From Flavobacteriales bacterium UBA2669 (GTDB lineage Bacteria; Bacteroidota; Bacteroidia; Flavobacteriales_E; Vicingaceae), in the NCBI GenBank assembly GCA_002359215.1, contig DEMN01000010.1, forward strand, positions 18,442 through 82,441: DNA of 64,000 nt. Direction: 5' to 3'. The notes beneath the pieces are model-generated. The model did no database searches, had not been told where the DNA came from, and saw only the letters and a program-made list of their open reading frames with translations. Both the position numbers and the translations under genes were made by a program. Below are positions 54,223-62,788 of this stretch, in pieces (within the stretch, counting starts at the first letter, position 1; each line of letters opens with the position of its first letter).

Positions 54223-54230
54223 TACCTTTG
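54223..54230 (+). promoter_or_regulatory. -7 element of bactofilin-atpZ transcript
   Basis: TACCTTTG matches TAnnTTTG and is followed by TCCGCT, as before yceD. It lies 32 bp ahead of the bactofilin start. There is no -33 TTG at 18-19 bp. Confidence 0.45.
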
Positions 54231-54262
54231 TCCGCTGAAAACTTAATTTATTAACGTAAATA

Positions 54263-54688
54263 ATGTTTACCAAAAACTCAAATAAGATGGCAAAAACACA
54301 AGAAATAACCAGTCCTGAAATTAATATTATTCAGAAAGGAACTGAAATTACAGGAAATATTACTTGCTCAGGTGATATTAGAATTGATGGTGCTTTAAAT
54401 GGAACATTAGTTTCTCAAGGAAAATTGGTTGTTGGCAATTCAGGAGTAATAGAAGGAGAAGTGAAATGCAAAAATGCTGATGTTTCTGGAAATATCAATG
54501 CGAAAATATATGTTGAAGAATTATTACAATTAAAATCTACAGCAAACATAGTTGGTGAAATCAACACCAAAAAGCTTTCTATTGAACCGGGAGCAAACTT
54601 CTCAGGAACTTGTAACATGGGCAATGGAAACAATACTCAACTAAATGGAGCAAAAAAAGAAGCCCACCAAGAAGTTCAACTCGTTTAA
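54263..54688 (+). CDS. bactofilin (polymer-forming cytoskeletal protein)
   Basis: The 141-residue protein has the bactofilin beta-solenoid core with hydrophobic-Gly repeats (IIQKGTEITGNITCSGDIRIDGALNGTL...GEVKCKNADVSGNI...GEINTKKLSIEPGANFSGTC) flanked by short tails. Bactofilins polymerise without nucleotides and organise envelope processes. A second Met (54287, MAKTQE) could be the true start. Its last 44 bases overlap the next gene in another frame. Confidence 0.92.
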   Translation: MFTKNSNKMAKTQEITSPEINIIQKGTEITGNITCSGDIRIDGALNGTLVSQGKLVVGNSGVIEGEVKCKNADVSGNINAKIYVEELLQLKSTANIVGEINTKKLSIEPGANFSGTCNMGNGNNTQLNGAKKEAHQEVQLV

Positions 54689-54899
54689 TAAGTTTGCTAG
54701 GCTATCAGGTATAGCAGTTCAGATGGGGGTGATTATTTTTTTAGGGGCATACTCAGGTAAGTTGTTAGATGAAAAATATCCTTCCGATAAAAAATGGTTT
54801 ACTATAGGGCTAACTATTTTGAGTGTTGCCATAGCACTATATACAGTGTTAAAACAAGTAAATAAAATTAATCAAGAAGAAGATGAAGAAAAACAATGA
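54645..54899 (+). CDS. AtpZ/AtpI-family membrane protein
   Basis: The 84-residue protein has two helices and the AtpZ pattern NKFARLSGIAVQMGVIIFLGAYSGKLLDEKYP followed by FTIGLTILSVAIALYTVLKQV. AtpI/AtpZ proteins help c-ring assembly or ion supply for ATP synthase. The start (54645) lies 44 bp inside the bactofilin gene; the next Met (residue 27) would cut the first conserved helix, so the overlap is real. The next gene starts 4 bp before its stop. Confidence 0.88.
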   Translation: MEQKKKPTKKFNSFNKFARLSGIAVQMGVIIFLGAYSGKLLDEKYPSDKKWFTIGLTILSVAIALYTVLKQVNKINQEEDEEKQ

Positions 54900-55297
54900 A
54901 CCGAGTTACTGTTAATTTTTTTCTTCTGTTATTAATATCTCTAGGTGTAGTTTTTTGTGGACACCTTTTTCTTTTATATTTCTTAGACTTACCATTGTTT
55001 GGTAATAAAATTATTTTAGCTTATTTCGTTAACTTTAGTATCACCCTTGGCAGTTTTGTTTTTCTATTCAATTTCAGAAAAAAATTTGCTGAAAGTTTAG
55101 GTTATTTTTTCATGGCAGTAAGCATGCTAAAGTTTGTAGTGTTTTTCATTTTTTTTCATCCTGATTATCATGAAGATGGTAAGGTAGATAAATTAGAATT
55201 TGCAGCCTTTTTTATACCATATGCAGTGAGTCTTTTTTTAGAAACTATAGTGCTGATTAGGTTGTTAAATAAAGGGGGTTCAGGAGGTTGGAAATAA
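54896..55297 (+). CDS. DUF6168-like four-helix membrane protein
   Basis: The 133-residue protein has four hydrophobic helices (about 8-30, 38-58, 66-88, 100-122) separated by short loops, including the FHPDYHEDGKVDKLEFAAFFIPY segment found in Bacteroidota proteins at this place in the atp cluster. It overlaps the AtpZ gene by 4 bp and may act as a second AtpI-like assembly factor. The family label is by resemblance. Confidence 0.7.
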   Translation: MNRVTVNFFLLLLISLGVVFCGHLFLLYFLDLPLFGNKIILAYFVNFSITLGSFVFLFNFRKKFAESLGYFFMAVSMLKFVVFFIFFHPDYHEDGKVDKLEFAAFFIPYAVSLFLETIVLIRLLNKGGSGGWK

Positions 55298-55323
55298 GTG
55301 GTAAATATTTTTTTGAATATGCT

Positions 55324-55352
55324 TTGAAAATAGATATTAATAATTACTTTTG
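55324..55352 (+). promoter_or_regulatory. atpB operon promoter
   Basis: TTG (55324-55326), 18-bp spacer, TACTTTTG (55345-55352) followed by CAGCG is a strong match, 35 bp before atpB. The atp structural genes therefore have their own promoter in addition to any readthrough. Confidence 0.75.
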
Positions 55353-55387
55353 CAGCGTTTTTAAACAACCTTTTTTTGAAGACTGAT

Positions 55388-56455
55388 ATGCAAGGAAAAA
55401 AAATATTCAAGTTACTTTTATTTTTATTGTTAATAACGCCATCGTTAACTATTGCTTCTGAGGAAGTTGCAAAGGAAGAAAACAGTGTTAAATCAGAAAT
55501 TAAACAAGACATTATGCATCACTTGCAAGATGCGTATGATTTTCATCTTTTTACAGATAAAACTACCAATACACATTACGGATTTCCATTGCCTATAATT
55601 TTATGGGATAATGGCTTGCACGTTTTTATGTCGTCAAAATTTCATCATGGAGAAGCTGTTGCTGAATCAAAAGGAAATTACTATAAAATTTATCACAATA
55701 AAATCTACAAAACAGATGCTGAAGGAACGTTATCTATGGATGAAAATCATCATGTAACAAATGCTAAGCCTTTAGATTTTTCTATTACAAAAAGTGTTTT
55801 TAGTGTAATGCTGATTTCTTTACTTATATTTTTATTGTTTAGAGGATTTGCTAAATCATACAAAAAATCTCATATACCTAATGCAGTTGGTAAATTTATG
55901 GAGCCATTAGTGTTGTTTGTAAGAGATGAAATTGCTATCCCAAACATTGGTGAAAAACATTATAAAAAATACATGAGTTACTTGTTAACTGTATTCTTTT
56001 TTATATGGTTTATTAATTTAACAGGGTTAACACCACTTGGAATTAATGTAACTGGAAATATAGCGGTAACATTTTGTTTGGCATTAATTACTTTTTTAAT
56101 TACTCAATTTACTTCTAAGAAAGATTATTGGAAACATATTTTCTGGATGCCGGGAGTACCTGTACCAATGAAATTTGTATTAGCTCCAATAGAATTGTTA
56201 GGAGTTTTTATTAAGCCATTTGCATTGATGATTCGTTTGTATGCAAATATTTCAGCAGGACATATAGTGTTAATGAGTTTAGTAGGATTGCTATTTGTTT
56301 TTCAAAATTGGTTTGCACGAGGAGCATTTTTAGGGTTGACATTATTTTTGTCTATCATAGAATTGCTAGTAGCTTTTTTACAAGCATATATTTTTACCAT
56401 GCTAACAGCTCTTTATTTTGGAGGAGCAGTGGCAGAACATGATGACCACCATTAA
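55388..56455 (+). CDS. atpB: F0F1 ATP synthase subunit a
   Basis: The 355-residue protein has an N-terminal signal-like helix and a His-rich periplasmic extension (HHLQDAYDFHLF...), then the usual helices; MIRLYANISAGHIVLMSLVG holds the essential Arg of the proton channel. I use ATG 55388 rather than the in-frame TTG at 55376. The extension is normal for Bacteroidota subunit a. It faces the c-ring in the inner membrane. Confidence 0.94.
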   Translation: MQGKKIFKLLLFLLLITPSLTIASEEVAKEENSVKSEIKQDIMHHLQDAYDFHLFTDKTTNTHYGFPLPIILWDNGLHVFMSSKFHHGEAVAESKGNYYKIYHNKIYKTDAEGTLSMDENHHVTNAKPLDFSITKSVFSVMLISLLIFLLFRGFAKSYKKSHIPNAVGKFMEPLVLFVRDEIAIPNIGEKHYKKYMSYLLTVFFFIWFINLTGLTPLGINVTGNIAVTFCLALITFLITQFTSKKDYWKHIFWMPGVPVPMKFVLAPIELLGVFIKPFALMIRLYANISAGHIVLMSLVGLLFVFQNWFARGAFLGLTLFLSIIELLVAFLQAYIFTMLTALYFGGAVAEHDDHH

Positions 56456-56503
56456 GGTAAATCATCATTTAATTTGTAATTATTAACTTAAATTTTATAT
56501 ATT

Positions 56504-56695
56504 ATGGAAATTCCAGCGATTGTAGGTGCAGGTTTAGTAGTAATCGGAGCCGGTATTGGTATCGGACGTATTGGTGGTTCAGCAATGGACGCTATTGCGA
56601 GACAGCCTGAGGCTACTAACAAAATTCAAACAGCTATGCTTATTGCAGCAGCGCTTATTGAAGGTATTGGATTTGCTGCATTATTTGCAGTTTAA
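56504..56695 (+). CDS. atpE: F0F1 ATP synthase subunit c
   Basis: The 63-residue hairpin protein has the Gly-rich first helix (GAGLVVIGAGIGIGRIGGSAMDAIARQPEA) with the conserved RQP loop, and the second helix TAMLIAAALIEGIGFAALF with the ion-binding Glu. It forms the c-ring. Ion specificity is not clear by eye. A strong hairpin follows 7 bp after the stop, which probably protects the mRNA of this highly needed subunit. Confidence 0.96.
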   Translation: MEIPAIVGAGLVVIGAGIGIGRIGGSAMDAIARQPEATNKIQTAMLIAAALIEGIGFAALFAV

Positions 56696-56702
56696 CTAAT
56701 CT

Positions 56703-56737
56703 AGAATCAACCGTAACGATTGGTTACGGTTGATTCT
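56703..56737 (+). promoter_or_regulatory. strong intercistronic hairpin between atpE and atpF
   Basis: AGAATCAACCGTAAC (56703-56717) pairs perfectly with GTTACGGTTGATTCT (56723-56737), a 15-bp stem with a five-base loop and no T-tract. It begins 7 bp after the atpE stop. Such a stem can block 3' exonucleases and raise the amount of atpE-containing RNA over downstream genes. Confidence 0.75.
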
Positions 56738-56763
56738 TAAAATTTAAAATTTAATAAAAAGAT

Positions 56764-57264
56764 ATGGAAAAATTAATAAATGAATTCTCGGTAGGTTTGT
56801 TTTTTTGGCAAACACTATTGTTTTTAGTGTTACTTTTTTTACTTAAAAAGTATGCTTGGAAACCTATTCTAAATGCAGTAAATGAGCGTGAAAAATCAAT
56901 TGAAGATGCTTTGAATAAAGCTGAAGAAGCCAAAAAAGAAATGGCTGAATTAAAATCTGCTAATGAAGATTTATTAAAAGAGGCTCGTGTTGAAAGAGAT
57001 GAAATATTGAAAGAAGCTCGTACATTAAAAGATAAAATTATTGCAGAAGCTAAAACTAAAGCTAATGAAGATGCAGAGAGAATTGTTGCATCAGCAAGAG
57101 AAAGTATTCAGCATGAAAAAATGGCTGCTGTTACTGAATTAAAAAATCAGGTAGCTGTTTTATCTATTGAAATTGCAGAAAAAATATTAAAAGAAGAACT
57201 TTCTTCTGAAGCAAAACAATCATCTATGATTAGCAGTGTTGTTAATGAGATTCAACTAAATTAA
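56764..57264 (+). CDS. atpF: F0F1 ATP synthase subunit b
   Basis: The 166-residue protein has one N-terminal membrane helix (FWQTLLFLVLLFLLKKYAWKPI) and a long charged coiled coil (about 35-140), the b-stator layout. It links F0 to the delta/alpha head. It lies 68 bp after atpE, the gap holding the hairpin. Confidence 0.95.
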   Translation: MEKLINEFSVGLFFWQTLLFLVLLFLLKKYAWKPILNAVNEREKSIEDALNKAEEAKKEMAELKSANEDLLKEARVERDEILKEARTLKDKIIAEAKTKANEDAERIVASARESIQHEKMAAVTELKNQVAVLSIEIAEKILKEELSSEAKQSSMISSVVNEIQLN

Positions 57265-57272
57265 TACCTAAA

Positions 57273-57833
57273 ATGTTAGATTCGAAAGTAGCATCAAGAT
57301 ATGCTAAGTCCTTAATAGACTTAGGAAAGGAGCAAAATGCTTTAGAAACATTGATAAAAGATATGATCTTAATAAAGGATGTTTGTAATGAAAATCCTGA
57401 TTTCATAACTTTACTTAAGAGCCCTGTTATCAGAGGAGATAAGAAACAAGCTATTATCAAAGAGGTTTTTTATAACTCATTTAGTTCCGAAGTAACGAAA
57501 GCTTTCGTAGAAATTATTTTAAGAAAAAAAAGAGAAGCTATTCTTTATGCTATTGCGGTTTCTTTTATCAGTTTATATAAAGAACATCATAATATTAAAA
57601 TAGCAAAAGTAACTACTGCAGTACCTCTTTCTGTCGAGCAAAAACAAAGTATTATTGCTCAAATCAATAAAACAGAAAAAGCTACAATAGAATTAGAAGA
57701 AGTTGTAAATAAAGATATAATTGGTGGTTTAATTCTAAGAATAGAAGATAAACAATTGGACGAAAGCATCAGAAGAAAACTCTTAAATTTAGAGATGGAA
57801 TTTGATGATAACCCTTATGTAAAAGAATTTTAA
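57273..57833 (+). CDS. atpH: F0F1 ATP synthase subunit delta
   Basis: The 186-residue protein begins LDSKVASRYAKSLIDLGKEQN, typical of OSCP/delta, and ends with IIGGLILRIEDKQLDESIRRKLLNLE. It sits atop the F1 head and connects it to the b stalk. It starts 8 bp after atpF. Confidence 0.95.
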   Translation: MLDSKVASRYAKSLIDLGKEQNALETLIKDMILIKDVCNENPDFITLLKSPVIRGDKKQAIIKEVFYNSFSSEVTKAFVEIILRKKREAILYAIAVSFISLYKEHHNIKIAKVTTAVPLSVEQKQSIIAQINKTEKATIELEEVVNKDIIGGLILRIEDKQLDESIRRKLLNLEMEFDDNPYVKEF

Positions 57834-57862
57834 AAACTATAATAACGATAAAATAATATAAA

Positions 57863-59440
57863 ATGGCCGAAGTAAAACCAGCTGAAGTATCAGCAATCTT
57901 AAGACAACAATTAGCCGGATTCAAAACAGAAACTCAACTTGAAGAAGTAGGAACAGTACTTCAAGTAGGTGATGGTATTGTTAGAATTTATGGATTATCT
58001 AGCGTTCAAGCAGGTGAACTTATTGAATTTGATAACGGACTTTCTGCAATAGTACTTAACTTAGAGGAAGATAATGTAGGTGCTGTATTATTAGGTTCTT
58101 CTGAAGGACTTAAAGAAGGCGATAATGTTAAAAGAACGAACAGAATTGCTTCTATTAATGTAGGTGAAGGAATGTTAGGTAGAGTAGTAGATACCTTAGG
58201 AACTCCAATTGATGGAAAAGGTCCTATTGAAGGAGATACTTATGAAATGCCTATTGAAAGAAAAGCTCCAGGTGTAATTTACAGAGAACCTGTTGCTGAA
58301 CCAATGCAAACAGGAATCAAAGCCATTGATGCAATGATTCCAATTGGTAGAGGTCAAAGAGAGTTAATTATTGGTGACCGTCAAACAGGAAAAACTTCTG
58401 TTGCTATTGATGCCATTATTAACCAAAAAGAATTTTATGATAGAGGAGAACCTGTATTCTGTATTTATGTAGCGGTTGGTCAAAAAGGATCTACTGTTGC
58501 TAACATTGTACAAACATTAGAAAATGCTGGGGCAATGAAATATACAGTAATTGTTGCAGCAAATGCTTCAGACCCTACTCCAATGCAATTCTACGCTCCA
58601 TTTGCTGGAGCTGCAATTGGAGAGTTCTTTAGAGATACAGGAAGGCCAGCACTTATTGTTTATGATGATTTATCTAAACAAGCAGTTGCTTATAGAGAGG
58701 TTTCTTTATTATTAAGAAGACCACCGGGACGTGAGGCTTACCCTGGTGATGTATTCTACCTTCACTCAAGATTATTAGAAAGAGCAGCTAAAATTATTAA
58801 TGTTGATAGTATTGCTCAAGAAATGAATGATTTACCTGAATCTATCAGACCTTTAGTAAAAGGTGGAGGATCTTTAACTGCATTGCCAATTATCGAAACT
58901 CAAGCAGGTGACGTTTCTGCATATATCCCAACCAACGTAATTTCTATTACTGATGGTCAAATCTTCTTAGAATCTGATTTATTTAACCAAGGTGTTCGTC
59001 CGGCAATTAACGTAGGTATTTCTGTATCTCGTGTTGGTGGTAATGCTCAAATTAAATCAATGAAAAAGGTGGCAGGAACATTAAAATTAGATCAGGCTCA
59101 ATACAGAGAATTAGAAGCATTTGCTAAATTTGGTTCTGACCTTGATGCGGCAACAATGTCTGTATTAAACAAAGGAAAGAGAAATGTTGAAATCTTAAAA
59201 CAAGCAGAACATACTCCTTTTACTGTTGAAGATCAAATTGCTATTATTTATGTTGGAACAAAAGGGTTAATTAATGCTGTTCCTGTTGATAGAGTAAAGG
59301 AATTCGAAGCAGAATTTATTAGCTTCTTAAACAACAAACATAGAGATACATTAGATTTATTAAAAGCAGGAAAGTTTGATGATAGTATTACTTCTGTATT
59401 AGATAAAGCTTGTGCTGAATTAACTGCTAAATATAAATAA
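57863..59440 (+). CDS. atpA: F0F1 ATP synthase subunit alpha
   Basis: The 525-residue protein has the Walker [15 protein letters not shown] (about 171-184), the [31 protein letters not shown] stretch and the alpha-specific C-terminal helices. It forms the hexamer with beta, whose gene is not in this cluster. It is followed by an 85-bp gap with a small tandem repeat. Confidence 0.98.
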   Translation: MAEVKPAEVSAILRQQLAGFKTETQLEEVGTVLQVGDGIVRIYGLSSVQAGELIEFDNGLSAIVLNLEEDNVGAVLLGSSEGLKEGDNVKRTNRIASINVGEGMLGRVVDTLGTPIDGKGPIEGDTYEMPIERKAPGVIYREPVAEPMQTGIKAIDAMIPIGRGQRELIIGDRQTGKTSVAIDAIINQKEFYDRGEPVFCIYVAVGQKGSTVANIVQTLENAGAMKYTVIVAANASDPTPMQFYAPFAGAAIGEFFRDTGRPALIVYDDLSKQAVAYREVSLLLRRPPGREAYPGDVFYLHSRLLERAAKIINVDSIAQEMNDLPESIRPLVKGGGSLTALPIIETQAGDVSAYIPTNVISITDGQIFLESDLFNQGVRPAINVGISVSRVGGNAQIKSMKKVAGTLKLDQAQYRELEAFAKFGSDLDAATMSVLNKGKRNVEILKQAEHTPFTVEDQIAIIYVGTKGLINAVPVDRVKEFEAEFISFLNNKHRDTLDLLKAGKFDDSITSVLDKACAELTAKYK

Positions 59441-59487
59441 GTCAAAAATTAAAAAGTTTATAAAGCAGAAAGGACAGATTCTATACA

Positions 59488-59517
59488 AACTTTCAACTTT
59501 ATGAACTTTCAACTTTA
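59488..59517. repeat. tandem intergenic phrase AACTTTCAACTTTA
   Basis: The 14-base word occurs at 59488-59501 and 59504-59517, a period of 16 bp, in the atpA-atpG gap. It belongs to the phrase-like repeats noted elsewhere. Confidence 0.6.
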
Positions 59518-59525
59518 CGAACTAA

Positions 59526-60404
59526 ATGGCAAACTTAAAAGAAATTAGAAATAGAATTGTATCTGTTAATTCAACAAAACAGATTACATCTGCAATGAAA
59601 ATGGTTTCTGCGGCTAAATTAAGAAAAGCCCAAGATGCGGTTGTTCAAATGCGTCCCTATTCTAATAAAATGCAAGAAATTATATCAAACATTAGTGCTG
59701 GTTTAGATAGTATGGATGGAGCTTTTTCAGACCAAAGAACTGTCGAAAATGTACTTATTGTTGGTATAACTTCCAATAGAGGTCTTTGCGGAGGATTTAA
59801 TAACAACGTTATTAAATCTGCAATTAAATTAGCTGAAACAACTTATAAAGATAGCAATGTAACCGTTCTACCTATCGGAAAAAAATTTAAAGATGCGGTA
59901 AAGAAAACGAGTTTTTCACTTAGTCCGATTTTTAAAGCAGATACCGAAAAAATTTGGGACGACCTTACATTTGAAAATACTTCGATTATTGCCGAGGAAA
60001 TCATGAACCTTTTTATTGAAAGAAAAGTAGATAAAGTGGTTTTGGTTTACAATCAGTTTAAGAATGCAGCAGTACAAATTTTGCAAAATGAACAATTTTT
60101 GCCTGTATTACCTCCTGAAGTAAACGAAACATCAAGTAGTAATACAGTAGATTACATCTATGAGCCGGAAAAGAAAGCAATTTTAGATGAGTTAATTCCT
60201 AAGTCGCTAAAAACACAACTTTTTAAGGCATTATTAGATTCTATGGCCTCAGAACATGGAGCTCGTATGACAGCTATGCATAAAGCTACAGATAATGCTA
60301 CTGATTTAATAAATGATCTTAAGTTAGTTTATAACAAAGCTCGTCAGGCATCAATTACAAACGAAATTTTAGAAATTGTTGCAGGAGCAGAATCTTTAAA
60401 ATAA
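59526..60404 (+). CDS. atpG: F0F1 ATP synthase subunit gamma
   Basis: The 292-residue protein has the N-terminal rotor helix (MANLKEIRNRIVSVNSTKQITSAMKMVSAAKLRKAQ), the VLIVGITSNRGLCGGFNNNV segment and the C-terminal helix LKLVYNKARQASITNEILEIVAGAESL. It is the central shaft. The cluster ends here with a terminator; the beta and epsilon genes must be elsewhere, as is usual in Bacteroidota. Confidence 0.97.
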   Translation: MANLKEIRNRIVSVNSTKQITSAMKMVSAAKLRKAQDAVVQMRPYSNKMQEIISNISAGLDSMDGAFSDQRTVENVLIVGITSNRGLCGGFNNNVIKSAIKLAETTYKDSNVTVLPIGKKFKDAVKKTSFSLSPIFKADTEKIWDDLTFENTSIIAEEIMNLFIERKVDKVVLVYNQFKNAAVQILQNEQFLPVLPPEVNETSSSNTVDYIYEPEKKAILDELIPKSLKTQLFKALLDSMASEHGARMTAMHKATDNATDLINDLKLVYNKARQASITNEILEIVAGAESLK

Positions 60405-60420
60405 TATTGTTTTCAAAAAT

Positions 60421-60462
60421 AAAAAGCCTATTACTATTTTAGTTAAGTAATAGGCTTTTTTA
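60421..60462 (+). terminator. atp operon terminator
   Basis: AAAAAGCCTATTACT (60421-60435) pairs with AGTAATAGGCTTTTT (60446-60460), a 15-bp stem with a 10-base loop and a T-tract. Confidence 0.9.
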
Positions 60463-60496
60463 GTTAAAAAAAGACAGTAATTAGCTTTTTATACAC

Positions 60497-60526
60497 TTGT
60501 ATTTAATAGATATATTATTACATTTG
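60497..60526 (+). promoter_or_regulatory. queA promoter
   Basis: TTG (60497-60499), 19-bp spacer, TACATTTG (60519-60526): full match to the consensus, 41 bp before queA. Confidence 0.72.
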
Positions 60527-60567
60527 TAAACTTATTTTTTAACCAATTTAGTACTTAAAAAACAAAG

Positions 60568-61614
60568 ATGAAATTATCAAAATTTAAATTCAATTTACCA
60601 CCGGAGTTACTAGCCGATAAACCGGCTGACGAAAGAGACGAATCAAGATTATTAGTTTTACACAAAGACACTGGAGAAATTGAACACCGTATGTTTAAAG
60701 ACATCATTGAATATTTTGATGATGGTGATTTAATGATAATGAACGACACGAAAGTTTTTCCAGCAAGAATGTATGGAAACAAAGAAAAAACAGGTGCCAA
60801 AATTGAAGTTTTCTTACTTAGAGAATTAAACAGAGAAAATTACTTGTGGGATGTGTTAGTTGACCCAGCAAGAAAAATTAGAATTGGAAATAAACTCTAT
60901 TTTGGTGATGATGATTTAGTTGCTGAAGTAATAGATAATACCACTTCAAGAGGTAGAACACTTCGATTTTTATACGATGGTTCTTACGAAGATTTTAAAG
61001 CAATCATCAATAGATTAGGAGAAACACCAATTCCAAAATACATCAATAGAGCAGTAGAACCAGAAGATGCGGAAAGATACCAAACAGTATATGCTAAAAA
61101 CGAAGGTGCAGTTGCAGCTCCGACTGCAGGATTACACTTCAGTAAACACCTAATGAAAAGATTAGAAATAAAAGGGATAGGTTTCGCTTTTGTTACACTT
61201 CATGTTGGTTTAGGTTCTTTCAGAACGGTAGAAGTAGAAGACCTTACTAAACACAAAATGGATTCAGAAGAAGCTTTTATTGATGAAGAATGTGTTACTA
61301 AGGTAAATAATGCTAAAAAAGCAAAAAGAAAAATTTGTGCAGTAGGAACAACATCAATGAGAGCAATAGAATCTTCTGTTTCAACAGATGGATTGCTTAA
61401 ACCTTACCAAGGTTGGACAAATAAATTTATTTTTCCTCCTTATGATTTTAGTGTTGCTAACTGTATGATAACAAATTTCCACATGCCCGAATCAACATTG
61501 TTAATGATGACAACTGCATTTGGTGGTTACGATAATGTGATGAAAGCCTATAAAGAAGCTATAAAAGAAAAATATCGCTTCTTCACCTATGGTGATGCCA
61601 TGTTGATTATCTAA
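60568..61614 (+). CDS. queA: S-adenosylmethionine:tRNA ribosyltransferase-isomerase
   Basis: The 348-residue protein begins [31 protein letters not shown] and has [25 protein letters not shown] and [10 protein letters not shown], all QueA signatures. It transfers ribosyl from SAM to preQ1-tRNA in queuosine synthesis. It probably leads a transcript with the four-helix-bundle gene and ispD. Confidence 0.97.
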   Translation: MKLSKFKFNLPPELLADKPADERDESRLLVLHKDTGEIEHRMFKDIIEYFDDGDLMIMNDTKVFPARMYGNKEKTGAKIEVFLLRELNRENYLWDVLVDPARKIRIGNKLYFGDDDLVAEVIDNTTSRGRTLRFLYDGSYEDFKAIINRLGETPIPKYINRAVEPEDAERYQTVYAKNEGAVAAPTAGLHFSKHLMKRLEIKGIGFAFVTLHVGLGSFRTVEVEDLTKHKMDSEEAFIDEECVTKVNNAKKAKRKICAVGTTSMRAIESSVSTDGLLKPYQGWTNKFIFPPYDFSVANCMITNFHMPESTLLMMTTAFGGYDNVMKAYKEAIKEKYRFFTYGDAMLII

Positions 61615-61647
61615 GTAAATTATTAAATTGTAAACTTTATAAAAATT

Positions 61648-62121
61648 ATGAAACTAGAAGACCTTAAACTTTACCAAGAATGCCTAAACCTAGAATCTAC
61701 CGTGTGGAAAATTGTAGAAAAATGGGAAGGGTTTAACAAAGAAACCGTAGGAAAATCATTTGTAACAGCTGCAGATGCTATTTCTTCTAACATTGCATCA
61801 GGTTACGGAAGATACAACTTTAAAGACAAAAAACATTATTGCTATATTTCAAGAGGTTGTTTATTAGAAACCAAAGGTTGGGCTATAAAAGCTAACGAAA
61901 GAGGTCTTATAGACGAAACAACACAAAATGAATTAATAGAAGAAATTGAAAAAATTCATCGTATGTTAAACGCATACATTCGCTCAATAGGTAGAAAGAA
62001 AGAAGATAATAACTATGATAATAATACTAATAATAGTTATGATGAAGATGATAACAATGGAAACACTTTTACCGCTAGTGCAGATGAATTCTTCAATGAA
62101 GAAGAACTAACCAATGCATAA
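61648..62121 (+). CDS. four-helix-bundle (S23/23S rRNA intervening-sequence-type) protein
   Basis: The 157-residue protein has the S23 family pattern: LKLYQECLNLESTVWKIVEKW, AADAISSNIASGYGRYNFKDKKHYCYISRG and LLETKGWAIKANERGLI (about 1-120), then a tail rich in Asn, Asp and Tyr (about 120-157) coded by AAT/GAT runs. Homologues are found in rRNA intervening sequences and as free genes; function is unknown. It sits between queA and ispD, overlaps ispD by 8 bp, and is about 1 kb upstream of an rRNA operon. The tail is unusual for the family. Confidence 0.85.
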   Translation: MKLEDLKLYQECLNLESTVWKIVEKWEGFNKETVGKSFVTAADAISSNIASGYGRYNFKDKKHYCYISRGCLLETKGWAIKANERGLIDETTQNELIEEIEKIHRMLNAYIRSIGRKKEDNNYDNNTNNSYDEDDNNGNTFTASADEFFNEEELTNA

Positions 62122-62788
62122 ATACGTCATAATAGTTGCCGGAGGTAAAGGAGAACGAATGGGAGAAAACACTCCCAAGCAATTTCTTGAACTTAATGGT
62201 AAACCTATTTTGATGCATACCATAGAGAAATTTTATTCCACTTATCCGGAAGCTCAAATCATACTAGCTCTTCCCGAAAATCAATTCGACTTTTGGGAGG
62301 AGCTTTGTTATAAAAAGGAGTTTACCAAAATTCCACATCAAATTGTGGCAGGAGGAAAAACACGCTTTCACTCCGTACAAAACGCCTTAACTTTAGTTAA
62401 TGAAGAAGGTATTGTAGCAATACATGATGGAGTTCGCCCATTAGTTAGTAAAACAACCATAGTTAATTGTTTTAATGCAGCAGAACAGCACGGAAATGCC
62501 ATACCAGTAGTAGATGTAGTAGATTCACTTCGTCATGTAGATAAAACAGACAACAAAGCAGTAAAACGCTCGTGTTACAAAATTGTACAAACCCCACAAT
62601 GCTTCCAAACAGCTCTCATAAAAAAAGCCTACCAACAAGAATTTACAGATACCTTTACCGATGATGCAAGTGTTGTAGAAGCAGCAGGTGCAAAAATCTA
62701 TTTAGTAAGCGGTAATAAAGAAAACATTAAAATCACCTCTCCCGAAGATATTATAGTTACTATGGCTTTTATAGAATCAGTAAAGTAG
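62114..62788 (+). CDS. ispD: 2-C-methyl-D-erythritol 4-phosphate cytidylyltransferase
   Basis: The 224-residue protein has the nucleotidyl-transfer loop VAGGKGERMGENTPKQFLELNGKPI, AIHDGVRPLVS, and TDDASVVEAAGAKIYLVSGNKENIKITSPED. It makes CDP-ME in the MEP isoprenoid pathway. It starts inside the last 8 bp of the four-helix-bundle gene, so translation is coupled. Confidence 0.96.
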   Translation: MHKYVIIVAGGKGERMGENTPKQFLELNGKPILMHTIEKFYSTYPEAQIILALPENQFDFWEELCYKKEFTKIPHQIVAGGKTRFHSVQNALTLVNEEGIVAIHDGVRPLVSKTTIVNCFNAAEQHGNAIPVVDVVDSLRHVDKTDNKAVKRSCYKIVQTPQCFQTALIKKAYQQEFTDTFTDDASVVEAAGAKIYLVSGNKENIKITSPEDIIVTMAFIESVK

